Shown here: piece by piece, positions 8,162-17,190 of the stretch
Position numbering within the stretch: the stretch's first letter is position 1
How the letters are laid out: every line of letters begins with the position of its first letter
Assembly (NCBI GenBank): GCA_019261985.1
Contig: JAFAQY010000132.1
Span: forward strand, 88,105 to 152,104
From: Bryobacterales bacterium
GTDB taxonomy: Bacteria; Acidobacteriota; Terriglobia; Bryobacterales; Bryobacteraceae
Length of the DNA stretch: 64,000 nt
Direction: 5' to 3'
Notes under the pieces: model-generated
Seen by the model: the letters and a program-made list of their open reading frames with translations, nothing else
What the model was told of the DNA's origin: nothing
Database searches by the model: none
Program-made: the position numbers and the translations under genes

Positions 8162-9919
8162 ATGATAAATTCCTGGAAAGCAGGCGAATTCAAAATCGGC
8201 ATCAATATGGCGGGCGCGATTTCTGCCGGCGCCTACACCGCCGGGGTGCTGGATTTCCTCATGGAAGCGCTTGAGGAATGGCAGAAGCGCAAAGATGCCT
8301 TCCGCAAATACCTGGCGAATCCGGCAGGCAATCCTCCGCTGGCCGTTCCGCTGCACGATGTTTCCATTGAGATCTTCACAGGCGCCTCCGCCGGCGGCAT
8401 GTGCGCCGCAATTTCGTCGGTCTTGGTGCAGCAGGATTTCGAGCACATTCGTACCGAACAAGACGCGCAAAAAACGGGAACCAACAATATTTTTTACGAA
8501 AGCTGGGTCAATTCGATCGATATTCGAAAATTGCTCCGGACCGATGATTTACAGGATGGCCAGCCCGTGGTCTCGTTGTTGGATTCCACCATCATCGACA
8601 GCATCGCCGCAACGGCGCTGACGCCGTCCACGCCCGTGCCACGGCCCTACATCTCCGAGCGCCTGACGTTGATGCTGACGCTTTCGAATGTCCGTGGCAC
8701 GCCGTATCAGCTTTACAGCGACCCGAACGCCGGGACGGAAGAGTTCGTCGAATATTTCGGCGATAAGCTCCGGTTTGAGGTAACGCCGGATGGAACCACC
8801 AGCACGCCGGTTGCGAAGCCGCTCCCCGCCGGGAAGCCGGGCCGGCTTGCGTGGCCCCTGCTGCAACAGGCCGCAAAAGCCACGGGTGCGTTCCCGATTT
8901 TTCTCGCGCCGCGCATCATCACGCGCGCTGTCGCCGATTACGATACGCCCCCATGGAGGTCGCTGCCCGCGGGTCCCGATAAGCGCACAGTAGAACCGAG
9001 TTTCCCGCCCGGCATGCCGGCCACCTGGCAAACGTTAAATATCGACGGCGGTGTGACGGACAACAATCCGTTCAATCTGGCGCACGATTTTCTGGTTTCG
9101 CACAATCCGAAGGCGCAGGACAGCACCAATCCGCGCGACCCGCGCGAAGCAAATTGCGCCGTCATCACCGTCGCGCCTTTTCCGGCCGAGGATAAATTCA
9201 AGCCGAATTACGGTCCGGTGGCGAATTCGAATCCGCTGAAGATGGTGGCGCGATTGTTCGATGTGCTGATCGCGCAATCGCGCTTCGGCGGCGAATCCCT
9301 GGAGTTGCTAACCAGCGGAATTTCATTCAGCCGGTTCACGATCGCTCCTTCCGACGACACGCATCTGCCCGATGGCTCCGTGCTGATGTGCGGGCTGCTT
9401 AGCGCCTTTGGCGGATTCTTCGAGCGCGGTTTCCGCGCGCACGATTTTCTGCTCGGCCGCCGCAACTGCCAGAAATTTTTGATGGATTACTTTTGCTTGC
9501 CGCGGGGGAACCCGGTGATCGACGCCGGGCTGGCCAACGCGGGTCAATTCGCGAAGGCTATTGAAGATCAATTTTTTATCGATGCGCCGAACGATCGGGT
9601 CGCTGAACAGGCGAAGGTATGGATGCCTTTGATTCCGCTACTTGGCTCTGCCGCGGAAGAATGCGCGTCGCCGGTTCGCCCGCAGATGACAAGCGATTCG
9701 CTGGATGAAATCGTGGATGCGATTTTCACTCGCGCCAAGGGTTTGAAGTCGGGCTTGCTGGCGAACGCTCCCGAGCTGTTGCGAGCCGCGGCGGACGTGG
9801 CGCTCTCTCCGTTGGCGATTCTGGCGTTGAAATCGAAACTCCGCAAGCTTTTAGAAGAAAAGCTCTGCCCGTTCGTCGAGGGGCAAACCTTCGACGATTG
9901 CGCGAAGCCTGAGCAATAA
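8162..9919 (+). CDS. Patatin-like phospholipase-family protein
   Basis: 585 residues, no signal peptide. The patatin hallmarks are present: a glycine-rich oxyanion segment near the N-terminus (MAGAISAGAYTAGVL, residues 16-30), the nucleophile elbow GASAGG with Ser76, and the catalytic aspartate in DGGVTDNN (about Asp295). It is much longer than minimal patatins (about 300 residues); the additional C-terminal 250 residues carry no motif I recognise. Predicted acyl hydrolase on membrane lipids. The SAM hydrolase begins 4 bases after the stop codon, which suggests co-transcription. Confidence 0.85.
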   Translation: MINSWKAGEFKIGINMAGAISAGAYTAGVLDFLMEALEEWQKRKDAFRKYLANPAGNPPLAVPLHDVSIEIFTGASAGGMCAAISSVLVQQDFEHIRTEQDAQKTGTNNIFYESWVNSIDIRKLLRTDDLQDGQPVVSLLDSTIIDSIAATALTPSTPVPRPYISERLTLMLTLSNVRGTPYQLYSDPNAGTEEFVEYFGDKLRFEVTPDGTTSTPVAKPLPAGKPGRLAWPLLQQAAKATGAFPIFLAPRIITRAVADYDTPPWRSLPAGPDKRTVEPSFPPGMPATWQTLNIDGGVTDNNPFNLAHDFLVSHNPKAQDSTNPRDPREANCAVITVAPFPAEDKFKPNYGPVANSNPLKMVARLFDVLIAQSRFGGESLELLTSGISFSRFTIAPSDDTHLPDGSVLMCGLLSAFGGFFERGFRAHDFLLGRRNCQKFLMDYFCLPRGNPVIDAGLANAGQFAKAIEDQFFIDAPNDRVAEQAKVWMPLIPLLGSAAEECASPVRPQMTSDSLDEIVDAIFTRAKGLKSGLLANAPELLRAAADVALSPLAILALKSKLRKLLEEKLCPFVEGQTFDDCAKPEQ

Positions 9920-9923
9920 TCGT

Positions 9924-10706
9924 GTGCCGCTGATTACTCTCACCACCGATTTCGGGACGAAGGACCATTTCGCCGGCGTGATAAAGGGAGTGATCGCGGG
10001 CATCGCCCCCAACGCTCGCGTGGTCGATATTACGCACGAAATCACGCCCTATGATTTGAATGAAGGCGCGTTCGTCATCGCCGAGGCTTGGCGCTGGTTT
10101 CCTAAAGGGACGATTCATGTCGCCGTAGTGGATCCCGGCGTCGGAAGCGCCCGCCGCCCTATTGTGGTGGAAGCGGGCGGCCATCGTTTCGTTGGCCCGG
10201 ACAATGGCGTTTTTACCCCGGTCTATGCAGCCGGTCCGCACAAGATCCGCGAAATTGAGAATTCGAAATTGATGCTGCCGTACATCAGCCGCACGTTCCA
10301 TGGCCGCGACATTTTTGCGCCGGCGGCGGCGCATCTGGCGAACGGCGTCGCGCTCGCGCGATTCGGGAAATGGGTGCGCGATCCCGTTCTCAGCGCTGTG
10401 CTCGAGCCGGTAAAGAAAGGTTCGCGTTGTTGGAGCGGCCGCATTCTAAAGGTCGATCGCTTTGGGAATCTGATTACGAATTTCCGGTTAGGCCATCGCC
10501 CGGATATCGGCGTGCGGCGATTCGAATTGCGCATTGGAAGCCGCCGCATCGCGCGCCTGGCGCGGAATTATGCCGAAACCGAAATGGGAGAAGTGTTCGC
10601 GATCGAGGGGAGCTCGGGTTACCTGGAAATATCGGCGAATCAGGATTCCGCCGCTTTAAAGCTGGGCTGCGGCCCGGGCGCGCCGGTGGACTTGGAGATC
10701 CTTTAA
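9924..10706 (+). CDS. S-adenosyl-L-methionine hydrolase (adenosine-forming, DUF62 family)
   Basis: 260 residues from a GTG. N-terminal LTTDFGTKDHFAG and VVDITHEI, VVDPGVGSARRP, GPDNGVF and FHGRDIFAPAAAHLA are family-defining. Enzymes of this family hydrolyse S-adenosylmethionine to adenosine and methionine, or use halide in relatives. Starts 4 bases after the patatin gene. Confidence 0.92.
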   Translation: MPLITLTTDFGTKDHFAGVIKGVIAGIAPNARVVDITHEITPYDLNEGAFVIAEAWRWFPKGTIHVAVVDPGVGSARRPIVVEAGGHRFVGPDNGVFTPVYAAGPHKIREIENSKLMLPYISRTFHGRDIFAPAAAHLANGVALARFGKWVRDPVLSAVLEPVKKGSRCWSGRILKVDRFGNLITNFRLGHRPDIGVRRFELRIGSRRIARLARNYAETEMGEVFAIEGSSGYLEISANQDSAALKLGCGPGAPVDLEIL

Positions 10707-10785
10707 CCGGCGATAGATTTCCAATTCTTAATCAGGCGGTCGGCGGTGCGCCACACCAGAGCCTGAATCGTCTCCGTCGGCACTC
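10706..10785 (-). pseudogene. Possible C-terminal remnant of a GMC-type oxidoreductase
   Basis: On the minus strand, a frame ending with TAA at 10704-10706 reads VPTETIQALVWRTADRLI before its final residues. This resembles the NPTLTIQALALRTAD-type C-terminus of GMC oxidoreductases as I remember it. No open frame extends further upstream, so at most about 26 codons remain. It abuts the broken membrane-protein locus. Short and therefore tentative. Confidence 0.35.
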
Positions 10786-10862
10786 TACCGGGCACAGATC
10801 AAAAAAGCCGACCGGTCGAGCTCGCGTCAAAAGCGGACGTTCAGAGCCTCGATCACCTGTTT

Positions 10863-11657
10863 ATGGAAGGTCAGCTTGCCCAGTTTCGTGGCGGCGGACC
10901 CGAAGAAACGTATGAGACTGTGTGCCTCGAAGGTACTAGATACGCGAATCAAAACGGAGAGCAAAACGAAGAGATCCACGTGTATGACAGGTTTTGGAGC
11001 GACCTGTCCGGCGTCGCCAAGGCCGGCCTTAGAATCTTCGGAGAGCTTTATCAAGTGTTATTCCATCTTGGCAGTGTCGGTGTCAACAATGTCAGGGCGG
11101 CTGCGATCTCGTTGTACAGGCAAGGCGCAGACCGGCAATGGAACTGGTTTGCAAACGCACAATCGTGGGCTGCGGCGATATTGGCGTGGCCGAAGCCGAT
11201 TCTCAACCTACTAATTGCCGCCTGCGCCGTTGCGTTGTTCGCAAGCAGCGGGCTTAGCAGACTAAGTGCAACTGCGGAGGTTCTGACAGCCGCCATTGCG
11301 GTCCTCGCACTTGCGATTGGGTTTTGGGGGCGTGCCTTGCAGCACCGCGGTATTTTCGGAACGAAAGCTTTCCGCGCGCCGATTCTTACGTTTTTGCTTG
11401 TCGGGTTCGCACTCGGAGCATTTGTGTTAACGAAGCCCGCCTATTTCGACCAAAACAGGAAGATATGGAGTGAGATCGCGGAGGCTATCGCGGCACTATT
11501 GGTCATGTCCATCGCGTACAGCGGCATATGGCTGCTGATGCGAGCATATGATCGGCGTCGCCCAGGCACAAAACAGGTTTTTGCGATTTTCGCCGTACTC
11601 TCGCTGCTTGGAGTCGTGGTATTTGCGATTCGCCTTCCAACACCAACTTCAAGGTAA
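10863..11657 (+). CDS. Membrane protein, first part of a decayed locus (probably 5'-truncated)
   Basis: 264 residues from the ATG at 10863, but protein-like sequence in the same frame (RPVELASKADVQSLDHLF) continues upstream to about 10790 without a start codon. This suggests a lost N-terminus. The N-terminal third is soluble (EIHVYDRFWSDLSGVAKAGL), followed by about four to five hydrophobic segments (from residue 105). Unknown function. Its stop overlaps the ATG of the next frame (TAATG at 11655-11659). Confidence 0.6.
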   Translation: MEGQLAQFRGGGPEETYETVCLEGTRYANQNGEQNEEIHVYDRFWSDLSGVAKAGLRIFGELYQVLFHLGSVGVNNVRAAAISLYRQGADRQWNWFANAQSWAAAILAWPKPILNLLIAACAVALFASSGLSRLSATAEVLTAAIAVLALAIGFWGRALQHRGIFGTKAFRAPILTFLLVGFALGAFVLTKPAYFDQNRKIWSEIAEAIAALLVMSIAYSGIWLLMRAYDRRRPGTKQVFAIFAVLSLLGVVVFAIRLPTPTSR

Positions 11658-13023
11658 TGACGGTCCTCCTCCGCACCGTCGAACTTGAGGCGTGGGCCGT
11701 TGTGGGCAGTTGGATATTGTTCTGGCTCGCGATGTTTCTAGCGTTCGCGGCTGGCTCCCTAGCAGTCAAAGTTACCAAACAGCATGTGCCCTCCGAACGC
11801 GACCGGGCACTACGTACAAATTGGACGGCGGCGTAACTTTAGCCGTGCCCGCACTATTCTTTCTGCTGATGACATTTGCTGCTTGGGCAAGTGTCCTTTC
11901 CGTGGGCCTCCCTACACTTCCTACCAATCCCTCCTACGACGATAAGTATTGCCCAGCTACTAGCGTGCGAGGAACCACTAACGCAGCCGGCGACGCGTTA
12001 TGCTACAAGCCCTTCTTTTCTGATCCCAAAACGGCCGCGACCTGGGCTCACGATGCGTTATCCCGCGCCGGATCAGGATACGTTTTAGTCCTGCTTGCAG
12101 CAATCTGCACGAGCGTGATTGTGGCCGTATGGGGGCTGTTCTTCTCCGTTAAAGACGAACTCGTCTCACCCGGCGCCGGCGCTGACGCTGTGTCTCGCGG
12201 CAGGTGGCTGGATGAGGGTTTAACCTTTCTTCGCTGGGCGGGACGGGTAATGTATTCGGCAATGTTTCTGTTTCCCGTGGGTTTAGCCCTGGCTTGGAAT
12301 CCCGGTTATGCGCAAGTGACCGCGTCTTTGAACGCCGCGTTGGGGCTGCTCGTTGCTGGCGGCGCTCTGAGTTTATTGGCATTCGGGGGAAGGCTTTCCA
12401 AGCTGGCCCTAGGTTTTCGTCCCGCTGTCCGGGTGGCCCTCGATGTAGGCAATTGGCTTCGGGAGCACCCGCGGGAATCCAATCCAACGGCGCGCATCTG
12501 TGCGCGCTATGTTTCACTTTTGCGGCACATCTCGCAGTGGCGTGATCCGTTTGGCCGGGGGTACAGCGCAGTCTTGATTTTTGCCCATAGCCAAGGAACC
12601 GTGATAACCGCCGACCTACTACGTTTTCTAAAGGCGGAAGCTCGTCAAGCCGGAAGTTTTCAAAAGTACGATACCGCACTCGCCGGCTTCGATCGCCTGC
12701 CCATCGTCCTTCTCACAATGGGTTGCCCGCTGCGCCAACTCTAGGGACTCCGATTCCCTTACCTGTACGGCTATGCGCCCCAGGAACTCGGCGCTAAACC
12801 TCTGCCGAATCCCTCCGATCTAAGCGTTACTTCATGGGTGAACGCCTATCGAACGGGCGATTATATCGGACGGCATCTGTGGAGTCCAGATTCGAGTGCC
12901 TCGAAGGATGAAGATCGGGCCGACGTTTCAATCGGCGCTGGGGCTCATACACATTATTGGGACGGCAGTGCGCCGAAACTTGGCGATATATTTGATTCGC
13001 TTATTGCGAAGCGGGCGCAATGA
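11657..13023 (+). pseudogene. Interrupted membrane protein with a serine-hydrolase-like GHSQG-type motif
   Basis: Three pieces read as one protein. From the ATG at 11657 the frame codes a membrane segment (SWILFWLAMFLAFAAGS), then stops near 11836. The natural continuation (KLDGGVTLAVPALFFLLMTF) lies one frame over, from about 11815. That frame has further membrane segments and FAHSQGTVITADLLRF, a nucleophile-elbow motif, and hits a TAG at 12742-12744 in CPLRQL-stop-GLRFPYLYGYA. After this stop the same frame continues without a break to 13023. So there is one frameshift and one nonsense codon, possibly Tyr TAC/TAT to TAG. Original function unknown; perhaps a lipase-like membrane protein. Confidence 0.7.
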
Positions 13024-13068
13024 GTTCATCCTGGTCTTCCAGCAAACGTCTATGCTGGCGATAAGTTC

Positions 13069-14358
13069 CTACTGCCGCCAATACGCAGGCAGGTTCTTCT
13101 TTGTATCCCGCAGAATCGCGAGGACGTTCGCGCGGTCTTCCGTCGTAACCTTGGCGAACTTCGGATTCCCGTCCTTGCCCGTCAGGACATCGTAAAGGCG
13201 CTGGTAGATCTTGTCGCGCGCGGCATCGGGAATGTTGTCGAACGCCTCGCTGTAGATCATGTAGCTGAGCGGATACTTGAATAACCGTTTTTGCAGGTCG
13301 AAATCGCGGAGTGAGCGGCCCTGGCTATCGCGCGGCTCTCGCTGGGCGAAGGTTTTCGTGAAAGTAGAAACGCCCTCGATCGGATCGTAGAGCGTGGCTT
13401 CGTCGGCGAATAACATGTACGTCACCATTGACTCGATGTCCGCATCAATGCGCTTACGTGTATCGGCGTCATCCATTTTGCCGTCCGCCTGAGCGATCCG
13501 CGTCTCCCACCCGACGCGGTTGATCAGGTTCGTCATGCGAGTCTGATGTTCCAGCGTCATCAGCGCCACGATATCGCTCAACCGGCTCAAGTACAGTCCA
13601 TCGTCGAACTTATGCCCGAGAGTGGTGAGGTTTTGGGTGCCTTGCGATTCGAGCACATCCGGCTTGGAGCGGTCGCGCGCCACCGCATTGCCCCGATGAT
13701 GCATTCCTCCATGCGTGCCCGTAACGTACCATCCGCCCCAACGGTCCTGGAACGGGGTTCGGTGATCGGTGACCGGCATTCCGAAATTGAAGGCCGGCAT
13801 TCCGCTCGCGTCGGGGTAGACGGAGGCGACCATGATTCCGGGCACGCCTATGGTAGCCGGGCCCTGGTGGCATTGAAGGCAGACATCGCGGCGATCGAAG
13901 CGCGGCTGGTCGGATTTGTGAACATCCAACGTATAGAAGATGTAGCCTTGCTTGGGATCGAGCGCGGCCAATTCCCACACGTCGCCGTTCTGCACCGATC
14001 CGACCGCGACGGTGTCGTTGAAGAAGAGCGCGCGCGGGGCGCGCGGGCCGATTTTCGACGCCTGGAAGCTGGTCTTCGAAAAGACCAGCATCTGTGAATC
14101 GACGTTTACGTCCAAGTGTTTGAGGATGCTTGGAAGCCAGCCGTACTGCGCGCTCCATTCGAGCTTGGTTTTTCCGGCGGCAAGGTCGCGGTCGAGCTTG
14201 GTGACCGGATCTTCCAACGGCCCGGTGGCATATTGGATGGCTTTGTGATCGATCGGCAGGATCGAAGTTTCTTCCGTCGTCAGGTCATGCCCGGCAATAG
14301 CCAGCACGGCCCCGGCAAGTAATGCGAACCACAGGGTAACAAATGCTTTAGACGACAT
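13069..14358 (-). CDS. Secreted cytochrome-c-like protein with one CxxCH haem site
   Basis: 429 residues from the ATG at 14358, preceded by AGGGAAGAG, a good ribosome site; a start at 14532 would add 58 residues ahead of the signal peptide. The signal peptide is SKAFVTLWFALLAGAVLAIAG. A single haem-binding motif, CLQCH, lies at about residues 159-163. The rest is not a compact cytochrome and probably belongs to a larger periplasmic haem-protein family. Function unknown; electron transfer is likely. Divergent from the EF-G gene. Confidence 0.75.
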   Translation of the reverse strand: MSSKAFVTLWFALLAGAVLAIAGHDLTTEETSILPIDHKAIQYATGPLEDPVTKLDRDLAAGKTKLEWSAQYGWLPSILKHLDVNVDSQMLVFSKTSFQASKIGPRAPRALFFNDTVAVGSVQNGDVWELAALDPKQGYIFYTLDVHKSDQPRFDRRDVCLQCHQGPATIGVPGIMVASVYPDASGMPAFNFGMPVTDHRTPFQDRWGGWYVTGTHGGMHHRGNAVARDRSKPDVLESQGTQNLTTLGHKFDDGLYLSRLSDIVALMTLEHQTRMTNLINRVGWETRIAQADGKMDDADTRKRIDADIESMVTYMLFADEATLYDPIEGVSTFTKTFAQREPRDSQGRSLRDFDLQKRLFKYPLSYMIYSEAFDNIPDAARDKIYQRLYDVLTGKDGNPKFAKVTTEDRANVLAILRDTKKNLPAYWRQ

Positions 14359-14606
14359 GGTCTCTTCCCTAATGATAGCGAGAAAGCATGCATCCGGCCA
14401 AATCCAACTCGTTGAGAACATATCGCGTTGCGCCAATCCGGCGGGGCGTAACGCGCACTTCAGTCGATACCTGCGCGAAATGGCTCGACGCGGATTGGGT
14501 CCTTGAGTCGTAGGCGCCTGGTTCACGCCCACGCCGGTCCTGAGCTACACGCAGGGTGTGGTAACATCCTGGTTTTGCAATTAGGTTAATAGGGAGCCTC
14601 TCTCCA

Positions 14607-16703
14607 GTGAAAGTTTACGAAACCCAAGATATCCGGAACGTCGCTTTGGCTGGCCATGGCAACTCCGGAAAGACCTCCTTGGCGGCCGGTTTTTTGTTCG
14701 CGGCAGGCGCGACCAACCGGCTGACCCGCACCGACGAAGGAAACACGATCACCGATTTCGACGAGGAAGAGGTTGCGCGCAAAATAACGATCTCGAGCGC
14801 GATCGCGGCCATCGAATGGGGCAAAAAGAAGATCAACCTGATCGATACGCCCGGGTTCAACATCTTTATCAACGACACCAAGGCTGCGATGGTCGCGGCC
14901 GATAGCGCTTTGATCGTCGTAGACGGCGTAGCCGGAGTCGAAGTGCAAACCGAGAAAGTTTGGAGCTTCGCCGAGGAGTTCAAGCTGCCGCGCGCGATCA
15001 TCATCAATAAGCTGGATCGCGAGCGATCCAGTTTTGACCGCGCGCTGGAAAGCGTGCAATCGGTCTTCGGACGCACGGCGGTTCCGATCCAGCTTCCGCT
15101 GGGCGCCGAGCGAGATTTTTCCGGCGTGGTGGATCTGGTCCGCATGAAAACGTATACGTACCCGCCCGATGGAGACGGAAAAGGCAAGGAAGGCGAGATC
15201 CCGGCAGCTCTGGCCGATGCCGCTCAGAAAGCGCACGAAGCGCTGATCGAAATGGTGGCTGAGGGCAACGACGCCCTGATGGAGGAATTCTTCGATAAAG
15301 GCACGCTGCCGGCAGAACACATCCAGGACGGACTTCGCGACGCCGTGCACCAGATGCGCATTTTCCCGGTGATGTGCGCCTCCGGGCTCCACAACGTGGG
15401 CAGCGACCTTATTTTGAATTTTTCGCTCGAGAATTTTCCGAACCCTGCCCAGCGCGGCGCGTGGCCCGGCGCTCTGAACGGCAGCGAGGCGCAGAGAGCC
15501 GTTAAGGATTCCGAGCCGGTCTCGGCATTCGTGTTTAAAACAGTTGCCGATCCTTTTGCGGGACGCGTTTCGTATTTCAAGGTTGTCTCCGGCATTGTCA
15601 AGAATGACGCGAATCTCGTTAACGCGAGAACCGGAGGGGGCGAGCGCCTCTCCCACATCGGCGCGCTGTTTGGAAAAACCATTCAGTCCATAACCGAGCT
15701 GCACGCGGGCGATCTGGGCGCCGTTGCGAAGTTGAAGGACACGCTGACCGGAGACACGCTTGGCGATAAAGCATCGCTGATTGCCTATCCGGCGGTGAAA
15801 CTGCCCGAGCCTTCGATCGCGTACGCGATCGCGGCTAAGACGCGCCAGGACGAGGATCGCATGGGCAACGCGGTTCACAAGATTTTGGAAGAAGACCAGT
15901 CCTTGCGCTTCTATCGCGATCCGCAAACCAAGGAGTTTTTGTTGGCGGGCAGCGGGCAGCAGCACGTAGAGATCATCGTCAGCCGCCTGAAAAGGCGTTA
16001 CGGCGTGGAGGTGGAGCTGCACGCGCCGAAAATTCCATACCGCGAGACCATCCGGGGCCGGGCCGACGTGCAGGGCCGCCACAAGAAGCAGACGGGCGGA
16101 CACGGCCAGTTCGGCGACTGTTGGATCCGCATGGAGCCTCTGGCGCGCGGCGAAAAGTTCGCGTTTGAAAACGAAGTGTTCGGCGGAGCGATTCCGAGGA
16201 ACTTCATCCCCGCCATCGAAAAGGGAATTGTGGAAGCGGCCGAGAAAGGTTATCTGGCTGGATATCCGGTAGTCGATTTCAAGGTCGTCGTCTACGACGG
16301 CTCATACCACGACGTGGACTCATCGGAAATGTCATTTAAGCTGGCGGCGCGCAAGGCGTTCAAGGCTGCGATGGAAGCTGCGAAACCGGCATTGCTCGAA
16401 CCCATCATGAACGTAGAAGTGCATGCGCCCGTGGAGTACGCAGGTGACCTGATGGGCGACATGAACGGCCGCCGCGGCCGTATTTCCGGTATGGACACCA
16501 AGGGCGGCACCCAGATCATAAAGGCCCAGGTGCCGATGGCCGAAATGCTCAATTACCAGAACGATCTCACCTCCATGACGCAAGGGCGCGCGACCTACAG
16601 CATGGAGTTCGACCACTACGACTTCGTCCCATCGATGCAGTCGGACAAGATCATCGCAGCGGCGAAGGCGGCAAAGACCGGCGAAGAGGAAGAAGAAGAA
16701 TAA
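14607..16703 (+). CDS. Elongation factor G paralogue (FusA2-like)
   Basis: 698 residues from a GTG at 14607. GTPase motifs: P-loop GHGNSGKTS, DTPG, and NKLD. The rest follows EF-G domain order to a C-terminal domain with GRRGRISGMD. The acidic tail (GEEEEEE) is unusual. The P-loop GHGNSGKT and overall shape place it with the EF-G II/FusA2-type paralogues, not the canonical fusA, and it is not in a ribosomal-protein operon. Its cellular role in Acidobacteria is unproven. Confidence 0.9.
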   Translation: MKVYETQDIRNVALAGHGNSGKTSLAAGFLFAAGATNRLTRTDEGNTITDFDEEEVARKITISSAIAAIEWGKKKINLIDTPGFNIFINDTKAAMVAADSALIVVDGVAGVEVQTEKVWSFAEEFKLPRAIIINKLDRERSSFDRALESVQSVFGRTAVPIQLPLGAERDFSGVVDLVRMKTYTYPPDGDGKGKEGEIPAALADAAQKAHEALIEMVAEGNDALMEEFFDKGTLPAEHIQDGLRDAVHQMRIFPVMCASGLHNVGSDLILNFSLENFPNPAQRGAWPGALNGSEAQRAVKDSEPVSAFVFKTVADPFAGRVSYFKVVSGIVKNDANLVNARTGGGERLSHIGALFGKTIQSITELHAGDLGAVAKLKDTLTGDTLGDKASLIAYPAVKLPEPSIAYAIAAKTRQDEDRMGNAVHKILEEDQSLRFYRDPQTKEFLLAGSGQQHVEIIVSRLKRRYGVEVELHAPKIPYRETIRGRADVQGRHKKQTGGHGQFGDCWIRMEPLARGEKFAFENEVFGGAIPRNFIPAIEKGIVEAAEKGYLAGYPVVDFKVVVYDGSYHDVDSSEMSFKLAARKAFKAAMEAAKPALLEPIMNVEVHAPVEYAGDLMGDMNGRRGRISGMDTKGGTQIIKAQVPMAEMLNYQNDLTSMTQGRATYSMEFDHYDFVPSMQSDKIIAAAKAAKTGEEEEEE

Positions 16704-17190
16704 TCAAAGATCTTCGTTTCGGGAGCTCCCATCCGAGGTTTAAAACCTGCATCGGAAGCAGGGCCGTGGATTAACGGATACGGCGACGATCCAATTTTTC
16801 GTGCTGGACTCACGTCGACCTTCACACACACCGTTGCTACCGGGGCCTAGGACGGCAGCGCATGTGGAACCGGCTCTCAGATCGCGGAGCGCTCGGTCTC
16901 CCCGGCCATATGAATAGCCGTGGATTTGACCTCATTGGTGAGAGTACCTTCGGTAATTAGCTGAGTTCGCGCCAAAAATTAATTCCGCGGCTGTGGGAAT
17001 TTGCACTTCGCCTCGCACGAGCCTCGCGCCCTTTGGCGGAAAACATCATCGAGTAATTATTGGAGACACTATCCGGTGATTATCGCACTGCCGTTATCGG
17101 CACTGATTTTGAACAGTTCTCCGCGGAAAAGCTGCTGAAACGAAGTCAGCCCACGGCCTCATCAGCCCACCAAGGGGTCATAACAATTCG
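16704..17190. other. 487-bp gap with no gene found
   Basis: Between EF-G and the porin operon. An imperfect hairpin, CCGAGGTTTAAAACCTGCATCGG split into CCGAGGTTT and AAACCTGCATCGG arms, lies about 30 bases after the EF-G stop and could end its transcript. No tRNA, convincing promoter or open frame with plausible protein was seen. Confidence 0.4.

Noticed and set aside
7337..8470. Minus-strand open frame of 377 codons
   Set aside because: It spans the antisense of the PP2C phosphatase and the start of the patatin gene, both with complete motifs.
8162..10706. Patatin plus SAM hydrolase as an anti-phage defence pair
   Set aside because: There is no cyclase, nucleotide-sensing or nuclease partner, and both families have common housekeeping members. 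The evidence does not go beyond proximity.
14586..16103. Minus-strand open frame of 505 codons
   Set aside because: Antisense to EF-G, which has all GTPase motifs. A long mirror frame is a known effect of GC-rich codon usage.
16738..16900. Possible tRNA or small RNA in the EF-G downstream gap
   Set aside because: Only an imperfect hairpin is visible; no cloverleaf, anticodon loop or T-loop sequence could be found.
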